Assembly: GCF_015999305.1 (NCBI RefSeq)
Contig: NZ_JAEAGP010000001.1
Coordinates: 2,232,001 to 2,296,000 of the forward strand
Source of the DNA: Erythrobacter sp. YJ-T3-07
Lineage (GTDB): Bacteria; Pseudomonadota; Alphaproteobacteria; Sphingomonadales; Sphingomonadaceae
Reading direction: 5' to 3'
DNA length: 64,000 nucleotides
The notes beneath the pieces are model-generated. The model ran no database searches. It had not been told where the DNA came from and saw only the letters and a program-made list of their open reading frames with translations. Position numbers and translations under genes: made by a program. Position 1 is the stretch's first letter. Every line of letters begins with the position of its first letter. This document shows, piece by piece, positions 1 to 6,581 of the stretch.

Positions 1-1
1 C

Positions 2-58
2 GGGGGCAGTGACTCGACGCGCCAGTTCTCGCCGCATGCCCGCCTGTTCCGCCGGTAA
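2..58 (+). CDS. possible 3' end of a gene entering from the left
   Basis: One forward frame is open from the window edge to a TAA at 56-58 and would give a basic C-terminus ending in HARLFRR. A perfect-stem terminator follows at 114-140, which suggests that some forward gene ends here. With only 18 codons, the frame cannot be separated from chance: another forward frame is also open, to a TAG near 84. No function can be proposed. Confidence 0.25.
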   Translation, partial: GGSDSTRQFSPHARLFRR

Positions 59-113
59 TCAAAGTTTCATAACTCTTACCTAGGGCGGCAACACGACACT
101 GACGGCTTGCCAG

Positions 114-140
114 CCCCTGCGCTCAAACCGCAGGGGTTTT
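114..140 (+). terminator. Rho-independent terminator
   Basis: A perfect 8-bp stem CCCCTGCG/CGCAGGGG (114-121 and 129-136) with a 7-nt loop is followed by four T residues. It lies upstream of the first small exported protein and probably ends a transcript entering from the left. Confidence 0.55.
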
Positions 141-209
141 GCATGCCGGAGGATGCCATACGCCGTGATTCGGAAGGGCTCTCTCGCCCTGCCGCAAGGA
201 GATCGAAGA

Positions 210-425
210 ATGCGCAAGATTGCTCTTTTGACCGCTGCGCTCGGCCTCGCAGCCGCTCCGCTTGCCTCGCAGGCGCTTGCCCGCGATACCGCGCCTGTCG
301 AAGGCGAGAGCGCGCTGGGTGGCGCCGGCGCAATTCTGGGCGCAATGGGCGTCGCGGTGATCGTTGCGACGATCATTCTGGTCACCGACGGCAACGACGA
401 TCCCGATCTCTCGGTCAGCAACTGA
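210..425 (+). CDS. small exported single-TM protein, paralogue 1 of 3
   Basis: Product of 71 residues with no recognised family. The start at 210 follows AAGGAGA at 196-202 with 7-nt spacing; an in-frame upstream start at 153 is less likely. The protein has a Sec-type signal peptide (residues 1-24, ending SQALA), a short APVEGES segment, a glycine/alanine-rich hydrophobic stretch (about 35-58) and an acidic tail (TDGNDDPDLSVSN). The same plan recurs in the next two genes: APVEGES is identical in paralogue 2, and the GAILG motif is shared. It is probably exported and held in the inner membrane by one helix. It is the most divergent of the three in its tail. The function is unknown. Confidence 0.7.
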   Translation: MRKIALLTAALGLAAAPLASQALARDTAPVEGESALGGAGAILGAMGVAVIVATIILVTDGNDDPDLSVSN

Positions 426-580
426 GTCCGGCCGGCAAACGGTCGTTGCCAAATGGCAACATGACACGGCTTGCCCTCTTTTTTTTGAGTTTTCCGGGTT
501 GCAATAGCACCCAAATCCAATCATTGCTCACCCCGAACCAGTTTCGACTGCTTAATCGATACCCTGAGGAGACTTAAGTT

Positions 581-796
581 ATGAAGATCCGTACCATGGC
601 CGCTGCAGCAGCCGCTCTCACCCTCGTCGCCGCTCCGGCGGTCGCCGAAATCAGCGCCGATCGTGCCGCTGCTCCGGTCGAAGGCGAAAGCGAAATCGGT
701 GGCGGCGCCATCCTCGGCGTTGCTGCGGTCGCAGCCATCATCGGCGGCATCGTGATCGCTGCCAGCGGTGACGACGACGAAGCCGTCAGCGCCTAA
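581..796 (+). CDS. small exported single-TM protein, paralogue 2 of 3
   Basis: Product of 71 residues. Start chosen at the ATG after TGAGGAGAC (about 564-572). It has a signal peptide ending APAVA, then EISADRAAAPVEGESE, a Gly/Ala/Ile-rich hydrophobic segment (about 40-61) and the acidic tail SGDDDEAVSA. It resembles paralogue 3 closely, with the same MKIR start, signal peptide and DDDE.VSA ending. It has its own terminator 26 nt beyond the stop, so it can be transcribed alone. A glycine-rich hydrophobic core after a short acidic stretch superficially recalls class II bacteriocins, but the Sec signal and charged tail do not fit a double-glycine leader peptide. The function is unknown. Confidence 0.75.
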   Translation: MKIRTMAAAAAALTLVAAPAVAEISADRAAAPVEGESEIGGGAILGVAAVAAIIGGIVIAASGDDDEAVSA

Positions 797-821
797 GTCT
801 CTCAAGACTTACTGCTTAGCG

Positions 822-850
822 AAAGGGCTCCCGTTTCGGGGGCCCTTTTT
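822..850 (+). terminator. Rho-independent terminator of small protein 2
   Basis: The stem AAAGGGCTCCCG pairs with CGGGGGCCCTTT around a TTT loop and runs into a T tract ending at 850. It lies 26 nt after the stop at 796. Confidence 0.8.
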
Positions 851-1019
851 GCATGTCCGGGAAGCGCACTCGCGGGTAACGCAGAGCAGAAATAGCAGCC
901 GTTCTCAGCGCGAAGGCGGATGCCTCCCATCTTTCGCAATGCGCCCATGTCAGCTGGCTCTCACGCCGGGCCTGAAGACGTAAACCACAGACCTATCGGG
1001 ATTTGTCAGGATTTGACTG

Positions 1020-1047
1020 TTGCAAAACAGGCGTAGGTAGGTACAAT
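1020..1047 (+). promoter_or_regulatory. candidate sigma-70-type promoter of small protein 3
   Basis: A -35-like TTGCAA (1020-1025) and -10-like TACAAT (1042-1047) are separated by 16 nt, 43 nt upstream of the start at 1090. The -35 box sits in the small palindrome TGTTGCAAAACA. A TTGCAA also occurs upstream of paralogue 2 (499-504), but without a convincing -10 box. Confidence 0.45.
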
Positions 1048-1089
1048 TTTGTGCAAGTCGCTTGGAAGAAACCGAAGGGGATCTACGAA

Positions 1090-1314
1090 ATGAAAATTCG
1101 CGCCATCGCCGCAGCAGCCGCTGCGCTTACGCTTGCTGCAGCTCCCGCAGTCGCCGAAGTCAGCGCCGAACGCGTTGCAGCTCCGACCGCTGAAGAGAGC
1201 GAACTCGCCGGTCTGGGTGCCGGTGCCTACGTTCTCGGCGCCATCGGCCTGGGTCTGATCATCTACGGTGTTATCGAAATCACCAAGGATGACGACGAGC
1301 CCGTCAGCGCCTAA
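1090..1314 (+). CDS. small exported single-TM protein, paralogue 3 of 3
   Basis: Product of 74 residues. The start at 1090 is preferred over the in-frame 1003 because AAGGGG lies at 1075-1080 and a signal peptide (ending APAVA) begins directly at MKIR. It is followed by EVSAERVAAP, an acidic EESELAG stretch, a hydrophobic helix (about 44-64) and the tail TKDDDEPVSA. Its signal peptide is almost identical to that of paralogue 2, while the helix has diverged (three extra residues), which suggests a tandem duplication under selection for topology and tail charge. It has its own candidate promoter and terminator. The function is unknown. Confidence 0.75.
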   Translation: MKIRAIAAAAAALTLAAAPAVAEVSAERVAAPTAEESELAGLGAGAYVLGAIGLGLIIYGVIEITKDDDEPVSA

Positions 1315-1336
1315 GGCTGACAGCAGTTCGAATTCC

Positions 1337-1371
1337 GAAAGGGCCCCCGCTTCGGGGGCCCTTTCTTTTTG
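1337..1371 (+). terminator. strong Rho-independent terminator, possibly bidirectional
   Basis: A 13-bp perfect stem (GAAAGGGCCCCCG / CGGGGGCCCTTTC) with a 3-nt loop is followed by TTTTT. It lies 22 nt after small protein 3 and 31 nt beyond the convergent tatC stop, so it may serve both. Confidence 0.85.
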
Positions 1372-1401
1372 TGTCCACTATAACGGTCGGCAGCCGACAG
1401 C

Positions 1402-2196
1402 CTAGGCGACTTCGGACGTCTCCGTCTTGTCGCGAGACGCTCGCTTCTCCCGCTTCTGCAGGATCAGCATGACCAGCAGCGATCCTTCGAACAGCAGGTA
1501 GAGCGGAATTGCCAGGATCAGCTGTGAACCCGGGTCCGGCGGGGTGGCGACCGCAGCCAGTGCCAGCACGCCCACGACGACATAGGCCCGCGCCTTGGCC
1601 AGCGTGGCGCGCTGGACCAGCCCCGCCCGCTCGAGCAGCAGCAGCAGCACCGGCAGCAGGAAACTGATCCCGAAGGCGAGGATGAACTGCATGACCAGGC
1701 TGAGGTACTCGCCCGCGCTGGGCAGCGCCTCGATCGGCAGGCCGCCGGCACTGCCCTGGAAGCCCAGGAAGAAGCGGAACGCGGTGGGCATGACGACGAA
1801 ATAGGCCAGGCTCGCCCCGGCGATGAAGAAGATCGGGGTCGCGATCAGGAAGGGCAGCAGCGCCTTCTTCTCCTTCGCGTAGAGCCCCGGCGCGACGAAG
1901 GCCCACAGCTGGTTCGCGATGAAGGGAAAGCTGACGCAGAACGCGCCGAACAGACCGACCTTCATCTCGACGAAGAAGACCTCGTACAGCTTGGTATAGA
2001 CCAGCCTGCCCTGCCCCGGCGGGAACGCCTCGGCCAGCGGGCGGGCCAGAAATGCTAGGATCTGGTCGGCGAAATAGAAGCACACGCCGAATGCGATCGC
2101 GAGCACGAAGACCGAGCGCAGCAGCCGCGTGCGCAGCTCGACAAGGTGCTCCATCAGCGGCGCCTGCGTTTCATCGATGTCGCGCAGAATACCCAT
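1402..2196 (-). CDS. tatC: Sec-independent translocase subunit TatC
   Basis: TatC is the polytopic receptor of the twin-arginine pathway. It binds RR signal peptides and, with TatB and TatA, exports folded (often cofactor-bearing) proteins across the inner membrane. The 264-residue product begins with the typical cytoplasmic HLVELRTRLLRS motif (about 17-28), has the expected six hydrophobic helices, the periplasmic PLAEAFPPGQG loop and a charged C-terminal tail. The length is normal. It starts 2 nt after the tatB stop, as the last gene of tatA-tatB-tatC. No anomaly is seen. Confidence 0.97.
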   Translation of the reverse strand: MGILRDIDETQAPLMEHLVELRTRLLRSVFVLAIAFGVCFYFADQILAFLARPLAEAFPPGQGRLVYTKLYEVFFVEMKVGLFGAFCVSFPFIANQLWAFVAPGLYAKEKKALLPFLIATPIFFIAGASLAYFVVMPTAFRFFLGFQGSAGGLPIEALPSAGEYLSLVMQFILAFGISFLLPVLLLLLERAGLVQRATLAKARAYVVVGVLALAAVATPPDPGSQLILAIPLYLLFEGSLLVMLILQKREKRASRDKTETSEVA

Positions 2197-2198
2197 GC

Positions 2199-2651
2199 TC
2201 AGGCCTCGCGATCCCGACGGGGTTCGTCCTGGTCGAGCGGCAGGCGCGGCTCTGCAGCGCTATCGGGCCTTTCGGCAGGCGTTGCAGCACTCTCCGCATC
2301 CAATCGCGCCTCGGCGGATGCCGATATCGTCGGCGTTGCGCCGGGCACCGGATCGTCGGCATGCGGATCGTGCGCAGCGTCGGCGGCCGGAGCGGGCGGG
2401 AGCTCGGTCATCTCACCGGGATGGTCGCGCATGATCTGCGCGTTGCGCTCCTGCCACTTCTTTTCCATTTCCTCGAGCTCGGCCTCGCGCACCATCGCGT
2501 CGATCCCGGCTCGAAAATGGGCCGACACCTTGCGGATCTGGCCGATCCACCGGCCCGCAGTACGCAGCGCCAGCGGCATGTCCTTCGGCCCGATCACGAG
2601 GATCGCGACGACCGCGATGATCAGCAGCTCGGAGGCTCCGATATCGAACAT
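2199..2651 (-). CDS. tatB: Sec-independent translocase subunit TatB
   Basis: TatB joins TatC in the substrate-binding complex. The N-terminus MFDIGASELLIIAVVAILVIGPKD has the diagnostic Glu in the membrane helix (residue 8) and the GPKDMP hinge, followed by an amphipathic helix (RTAGRWIGQIRKVSAHFRAGID) and an acidic, Pro/Ala-rich disordered tail to residue 150. The tail separates it from the shorter TatA next door. It lies 23 nt downstream of tatA and 2 nt upstream of tatC. Confidence 0.95.
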   Translation of the reverse strand: MFDIGASELLIIAVVAILVIGPKDMPLALRTAGRWIGQIRKVSAHFRAGIDAMVREAELEEMEKKWQERNAQIMRDHPGEMTELPPAPAADAAHDPHADDPVPGATPTISASAEARLDAESAATPAERPDSAAEPRLPLDQDEPRRDREA

Positions 2652-2674
2652 CGGTTGCGGAGCCCTCTATTGAA

Positions 2675-2935
2675 TCAGGAAGCGCGGTCGGTCGGCTCGG
2701 CCGTCTTGCTCTCGCTGACGGTTTCCCCGGCGGGCTTTGCATCGTGGGCAGGGCCTTCGATACGCGCGGCAGGCTTGTCCGACGAAGAGCTGCTGTCCTC
2801 GTTCATGCCTTCCTTGAAGCTTTTGATCCCCTTACCGAAATCGCCCATCATCTCGGAAATGCGGCCGCGCCCGAACAGGACGAGCACGACGATCGCGAGA
2901 ATGAGAATCTGCCAGATACCGACTTGTCCGAACAT
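2675..2935 (-). CDS. tatA: Sec-independent translocase subunit TatA
   Basis: TatA is the pore-forming or membrane-weakening component of the Tat translocon. The start is placed at 2935 (MFGQVGIWQ), giving 86 residues. The longer in-frame start at 2992 would add 19 charged residues before the membrane helix, which is not seen in TatA proteins. The protein has one helix (about 5-21), the FGRGRI hinge, an amphipathic helix with FGKGIKSFKEGM and a Ser-rich acidic tail. It lies 98 nt downstream of scpB. Confidence 0.95.
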   Translation of the reverse strand: MFGQVGIWQILILAIVVLVLFGRGRISEMMGDFGKGIKSFKEGMNEDSSSSSDKPAARIEGPAHDAKPAGETVSESKTAEPTDRAS

Positions 2936-3033
2936 AACTGCCTCTGTGTGATCTTCGGCCCGCATATAGGCGTTGCCGCGACGGACTTCCACCCGCCAAC
3001 GACGAGCTGCGTGCGATCGTTGTCTGTGCGGGC

Positions 3034-3657
3034 TCAGCCCTCGTCGGCGGAGGTGCCTGCGGTGCTTTCGCCGGCCTCGTCCGCGTCATCGCCCGCCATC
3101 TCCGCCTCGAAGGCCTCCTGCACCGGGTCGAGCATGCCGGTCGCCCGCAATTCGTCGATTCCCGGCAAATCCCTGCGCGATTCGAGCCCGAAATGGCGCA
3201 GGAATTCAGACGTGGTGGCATAGATCAACGGGCGTCCGGGCACCTCGCGCCGTCCCGCAGGCTTCACCCAGCCCGCCTCCATCAGCACGTCGAGCGTACC
3301 GCCGGAGGTCTGCACCCCGCGGATCGATTCGATCTCCGCCCGGCTCACCGGCTCATGATAGGCGATGATTGCGAGCACTTCCGTGGCCGCGCGGCTCAGC
3401 TTGCGCAGCGATTCGCGTTCGCGGCGCAGCAGGTGCGCGCAGTCGGGTGCGGTCTGGAAATGCCAGCGCTTGCCCCGCTCCACCAGATGGATGCCCCGTG
3501 GCGCATAGAACTCGGCGAGGCGGGCCAGCGCCGCTCGCACTTCTCCCTTGTCCGCATCGCCGAGGTGCGTGGAGAGCTGGTCCACGCTCAGCGCTTCCTC
3601 CGAAGCGAACAGCGCCGCTTCCAGCGAGCGATCGAGCGATTCGGGCTGTGCGCTCAT
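3034..3657 (-). CDS. scpB: segregation and condensation protein ScpB
   Basis: ScpB is the dimeric winged-helix partner of the kleisin ScpA and the SMC ATPase; together they condense and separate sister chromosomes. The 207-residue product has the two predicted winged-helix regions (LEAALFASEEALSVDQLSTHLG near the N-terminus; AATEVLAIIAYHEPVSRAEIESIRGVQ, about 90-116), characteristic of the family, and an acidic C-tail. Its ATG overlaps the scpA stop (ATGA, 3654-3657), implying coupled, stoichiometric translation. Confidence 0.95.
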   Translation of the reverse strand: MSAQPESLDRSLEAALFASEEALSVDQLSTHLGDADKGEVRAALARLAEFYAPRGIHLVERGKRWHFQTAPDCAHLLRRERESLRKLSRAATEVLAIIAYHEPVSRAEIESIRGVQTSGGTLDVLMEAGWVKPAGRREVPGRPLIYATTSEFLRHFGLESRRDLPGIDELRATGMLDPVQEAFEAEMAGDDADEAGESTAGTSADEG

Positions 3658-4487
3658 GTCGCTGCCCGGCGCAGCCGCAGCGGGCCGAAAATATCATCCT
3701 GCGCTAGCTGTGCACGGCCCGTGCGCGCCAGTTCGAGCGCGGCGACGAAGCTGCTCGCCAGCGCCGACTTGCGCAGCCGCCGATCCGCCCCGGGGGGCAG
3801 GAAGTCGCGCAGTTCCATCCAGTCCATCGCCACGCCGAGCATGCTGGAAACCCGGTCGAGCGCGCTTTCCAGCGTCATCACCTGCCGATCGCGCACGGTG
3901 TGCAGGGCCGGGGCGTTGCGCAGCTTCACCTGCCCGTAGGCGCGCACCAGATCGTAATAGCCGACCTGCCAGCTGACCGTGCGATCGGTCCGCAGGCCCT
4001 CTGGCTTGCCGCGCAGGAACACGTCACGGCCCAGCCGGTCGCGGCCCATCAGCCGGCCTGCCGCCTCGCGCATCGCACCCAGCCGCTGGAGGCGCAGCTG
4101 CAGGCGCAGCGCGAGCTCTTCCGGGCTCGGGTCCTCCTGCTCGTCCCTGGGCAGCAGCAGCGCGGATTTGAGGTAGGCCAGCCATGCGGCCATCACCAGA
4201 TAATCGGCAGCAACCTCCAGCTTGAGGTGTTCCGCGCCGTCCAGAAAATCGAGATACTGGTCGACCAGTGCGAGGATCGAGATTTCGCGCAGGTCGACCT
4301 TCTGCTTGCGCGCCAGTTCCAGCAGCAGGTCGAGCGGACCTTCCCACCCGTCGAGCGCGAGATGAAGCGCTCCCTGTTCGGCACCATCGGACGCGGCAAT
4401 CCCGCGCCAGTCGCCCTCCTCGTCCAGCGCCTCCTCGAAATCGAGTAGCGTGCCGCCCGCGGAATCGGCAGGTGGCGGGTCGATCAC
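3654..4487 (-). CDS. scpA: segregation and condensation protein ScpA (kleisin)
   Basis: ScpA bridges the SMC head domains. The start is the GTG at 4485-4487, which overlaps the nagZ stop as GTGA and gives 277 residues; a longer open frame upstream is only the shadow of nagZ. Family hallmarks are GWEGPLDLLLELARKQKVDLREISILALVDQYLDFL near the N-terminus and AADYLVMAAWLAYLKSALLLP, followed by a C-terminal winged-helix region (ALASSFVAALELARTGRAQLAQDDIFGPLRL). It is coupled to both nagZ upstream and scpB downstream. Confidence 0.94.
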   Translation of the reverse strand: MIDPPPADSAGGTLLDFEEALDEEGDWRGIAASDGAEQGALHLALDGWEGPLDLLLELARKQKVDLREISILALVDQYLDFLDGAEHLKLEVAADYLVMAAWLAYLKSALLLPRDEQEDPSPEELALRLQLRLQRLGAMREAAGRLMGRDRLGRDVFLRGKPEGLRTDRTVSWQVGYYDLVRAYGQVKLRNAPALHTVRDRQVMTLESALDRVSSMLGVAMDWMELRDFLPPGADRRLRKSALASSFVAALELARTGRAQLAQDDIFGPLRLRRAAT

Positions 4488-5506
4488 AGCTTCACGTCCG
4501 CCGCCGCGAACAGCGCATCGCGTATCGCGACCAGCGCGTCGGGATCGGCCGGGCTTTCCGGCACCTCGACGCTGGCAAGCGCGCGGTCCAGCCGCGCTGC
4601 GCTCTCGCTGCTTATGGTGCCACAGGCCTCGACGATGCCGGCCATGTCGTCCAGCTTCGCCCAGCAGTTGAGCACCAGATCGCACCCCGCCTCCAGCGCG
4701 CGGACCGAGCGTTCGGGGATCGTCCCGTCGAGCGCCTGCATATCGATATCGTCGGTCAGCAGCAGACCGTCGAAGCCGATCCGCTGGCGGATGATGTTCT
4801 CGACCACCCACGGAGACTGCGTCGCAGGCCGCTGTGCATCCCAGTCGGTGAACACGATATGCGCGGTCATCCCGATGTTTGCGCGGCCTGCCAGATGTTC
4901 GAACGGCGCGATATCGATCATGAGGTCGGCGTCCTGCGCATCGACCACCGGCAGGTGCTTGTGGCTGTCGGCCGTCGCGCGGCCATGGCCGGGCATGTGC
5001 TTGAGGCAGCCGACCACACCCGCCGCGGCCATCCCGTCGAGAATCGCGCGACCCAGCGCGGCGACCTGCATCGGTTCCGGGCCCAGCGCACGATCCCCGA
5101 TCACGTCGTCGGTTTCGGGCCGGGCGACGTCGCAGGGCGCGTGGAAATCGACCGTGATTCCGGCGGTTGCGAGCTCGGTCGCCATCGCCTCGCTGTTGAG
5201 CCGCATCGCCTCTATGCCCGAGGCAGGCGCTGTCTCGTACAGCTCGCCAAAGCGCGCGGGCGCGGGCCATTTGCGCCATTCCGGCGGGCCCAGCCGGGCG
5301 ACCCGCCCGCCTTCCTGATCGATCGAGACCAGCAGGCGATCGCGACCGCGGATTTCCCGCAAGCTATCGGTCAGCCGCCGCAGCTGTTCCGGATTCTCGC
5401 AGTTGCGCTTGAACAAGATGTATCCTGCCGGGTCGGCCTCAAGGAAAAATGCCCGCTCGTCGGCGGTCAGTTCAGGGCCGGAACAGCCGAAGATTGCTGG
5501 CGTCAT
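4484..5506 (-). CDS. nagZ: beta-N-acetylhexosaminidase NagZ (GH3)
   Basis: NagZ removes N-acetylglucosamine from anhydromuropeptides in the cytoplasm during peptidoglycan recycling. The GH3 signatures are present: GRDRLLVSIDQEGGRVARL, KHMPGHGRATADSHKHLP (the DSH loop that supplies the acid/base His) and LLLTDDIDM (nucleophile Asp). The start at 5506 (MTPAIFGCSG) matches the usual family N-terminus and gives 340 residues. An in-frame start at 5560 would add 18 residues. Neither has a clear Shine-Dalgarno sequence. It lies downstream of the SPOR protein and overlaps scpA by 4 nt. Confidence 0.93.
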   Translation of the reverse strand: MTPAIFGCSGPELTADERAFFLEADPAGYILFKRNCENPEQLRRLTDSLREIRGRDRLLVSIDQEGGRVARLGPPEWRKWPAPARFGELYETAPASGIEAMRLNSEAMATELATAGITVDFHAPCDVARPETDDVIGDRALGPEPMQVAALGRAILDGMAAAGVVGCLKHMPGHGRATADSHKHLPVVDAQDADLMIDIAPFEHLAGRANIGMTAHIVFTDWDAQRPATQSPWVVENIIRQRIGFDGLLLTDDIDMQALDGTIPERSVRALEAGCDLVLNCWAKLDDMAGIVEACGTISSESAARLDRALASVEVPESPADPDALVAIRDALFAAADVKL

Positions 5507-5604
5507 GACAGAGGAAAGGTGGCTTGAAAGCGCCTCCGCTGCAAGAACGGGAGGGTTCATGACGGTGGAAATCCGGGCGAGCGCCTGCCCGCCCGGCCGT
5601 TCCC

Positions 5605-6579
5605 CTAGCGCTTGATCTGGCTGGCCACCCCATCGGCCTGCAGCGCATCGCGCAGGCGGCGCGCCGCCGCCATATCGCCGGGCAATGCCTGCAGGCGATA
5701 GACCGTGCCGATATCGGCCTCTCCCTTCACGATCCGGTATTCGACACCGGAAAGCGCATCGGTCTGCCGGCGGAGCGCAGCCCAGCCGGCCCGCGCGGTC
5801 GCCTGATCGCGATAGGCACCGACCTGCACCGCGATCCGGTTGTCGGAAGCTGCGGGCGTGCTCGATTCAGCCTCGGGCTCCTTGGCGGGCGAAGGTTCGG
5901 CGATCGGTTCGGGCGTTGCGGATTTCTCCGCCAGACGACCCTCGCGGCTCTCGCCCTCGCCCACTGCCGGGGCCATGTCGCCGGTCCCCTCGAAGGTCTT
6001 GCCACCAGGGTTGTCCGGCCGCTCCTTGTAGGGGCCTTCGGGGGCCGCGATCACGCTGCCATCGGCCTGCGGCGCATTGTCGGCCGTTCGATCGGTAAAG
6101 TACCAGATCCCGCCGACCAGCAGGGCGAGCAGCACCAGCCCGAGCACCACGAAGCCGGTGACGCGCCACGCATCGACGCTCTCGATTTCCTCGTAATCGG
6201 ACGATTCGAGCCACGGCAGCGCATCATCGTCGCTTACCAGGCCGAGATCGTTGCCGTCGAAGCCGGGCTCGTCTTCATCGACGGCATCTTCGCTGGCATC
6301 CGCGACGCCATCATCCGCCTCAGGCTGTTCTCCCTCCGGTTCGCCAACCTCGCTTACAGTACCGCCTTCGTCGGACCCGCCCGCAAGCTGCATCGCGGGC
6401 TGCTCCTCTGGTACCGGACCTTCGCGCGGCGCTTCCTCCGCGACCGCAGCCTCGTCGACCGGAGCAGATTCGCCACCATTCGCATTGCCATCGGCGGGCG
6501 TCGTTTCAGCCTGATTTTGCTCGACCTGGGAGCGATCGTCCCCGTCGCGATCCCCCTCGCGATCATCCCGATCGATCAT
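5605..6579 (-). CDS. SPOR-domain single-pass membrane protein
   Basis: The 324-residue product has a long, very acidic, presumably disordered cytoplasmic N-terminus (1-140), one transmembrane helix (about 143-165), a Pro/Glu-rich periplasmic linker and a C-terminal SPOR domain (from about 250: NRIAVQVGAYRDQATARAGWAAL ... YRLQALPGDMAAARRLRDAL). SPOR domains bind glycan strands stripped of stem peptides at the division septum. The gene lies between argS (2-nt gap) and nagZ, so a wall-recycling and division context is plausible. The acidic N-terminus is longer than in FtsN-like proteins; orthology to FtsN or DedD is not claimed. Confidence 0.88.
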   Translation of the reverse strand: MIDRDDREGDRDGDDRSQVEQNQAETTPADGNANGGESAPVDEAAVAEEAPREGPVPEEQPAMQLAGGSDEGGTVSEVGEPEGEQPEADDGVADASEDAVDEDEPGFDGNDLGLVSDDDALPWLESSDYEEIESVDAWRVTGFVVLGLVLLALLVGGIWYFTDRTADNAPQADGSVIAAPEGPYKERPDNPGGKTFEGTGDMAPAVGEGESREGRLAEKSATPEPIAEPSPAKEPEAESSTPAASDNRIAVQVGAYRDQATARAGWAALRRQTDALSGVEYRIVKGEADIGTVYRLQALPGDMAAARRLRDALQADGVASQIKR

Positions 6580-6581
6580 GC

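Noticed and set aside
441..490. Terminator after the first small protein
   Set aside because: GTTGCC-AAAT-GGCAAC is a good hairpin, but the T run begins about 18 nt later, so the two do not form a normal terminator.
581..796. Small protein as a double-glycine bacteriocin
   Set aside because: The GG lies after a complete Sec signal and before a membrane helix; no dedicated exporter or immunity gene is nearby.
581..1314. Small proteins 2 and 3 as Flp pilins for the Tad locus
   Set aside because: They have ordinary Sec signal peptides ending A-x-A and acidic tails, not the prepilin G/xxxxEY processing site.
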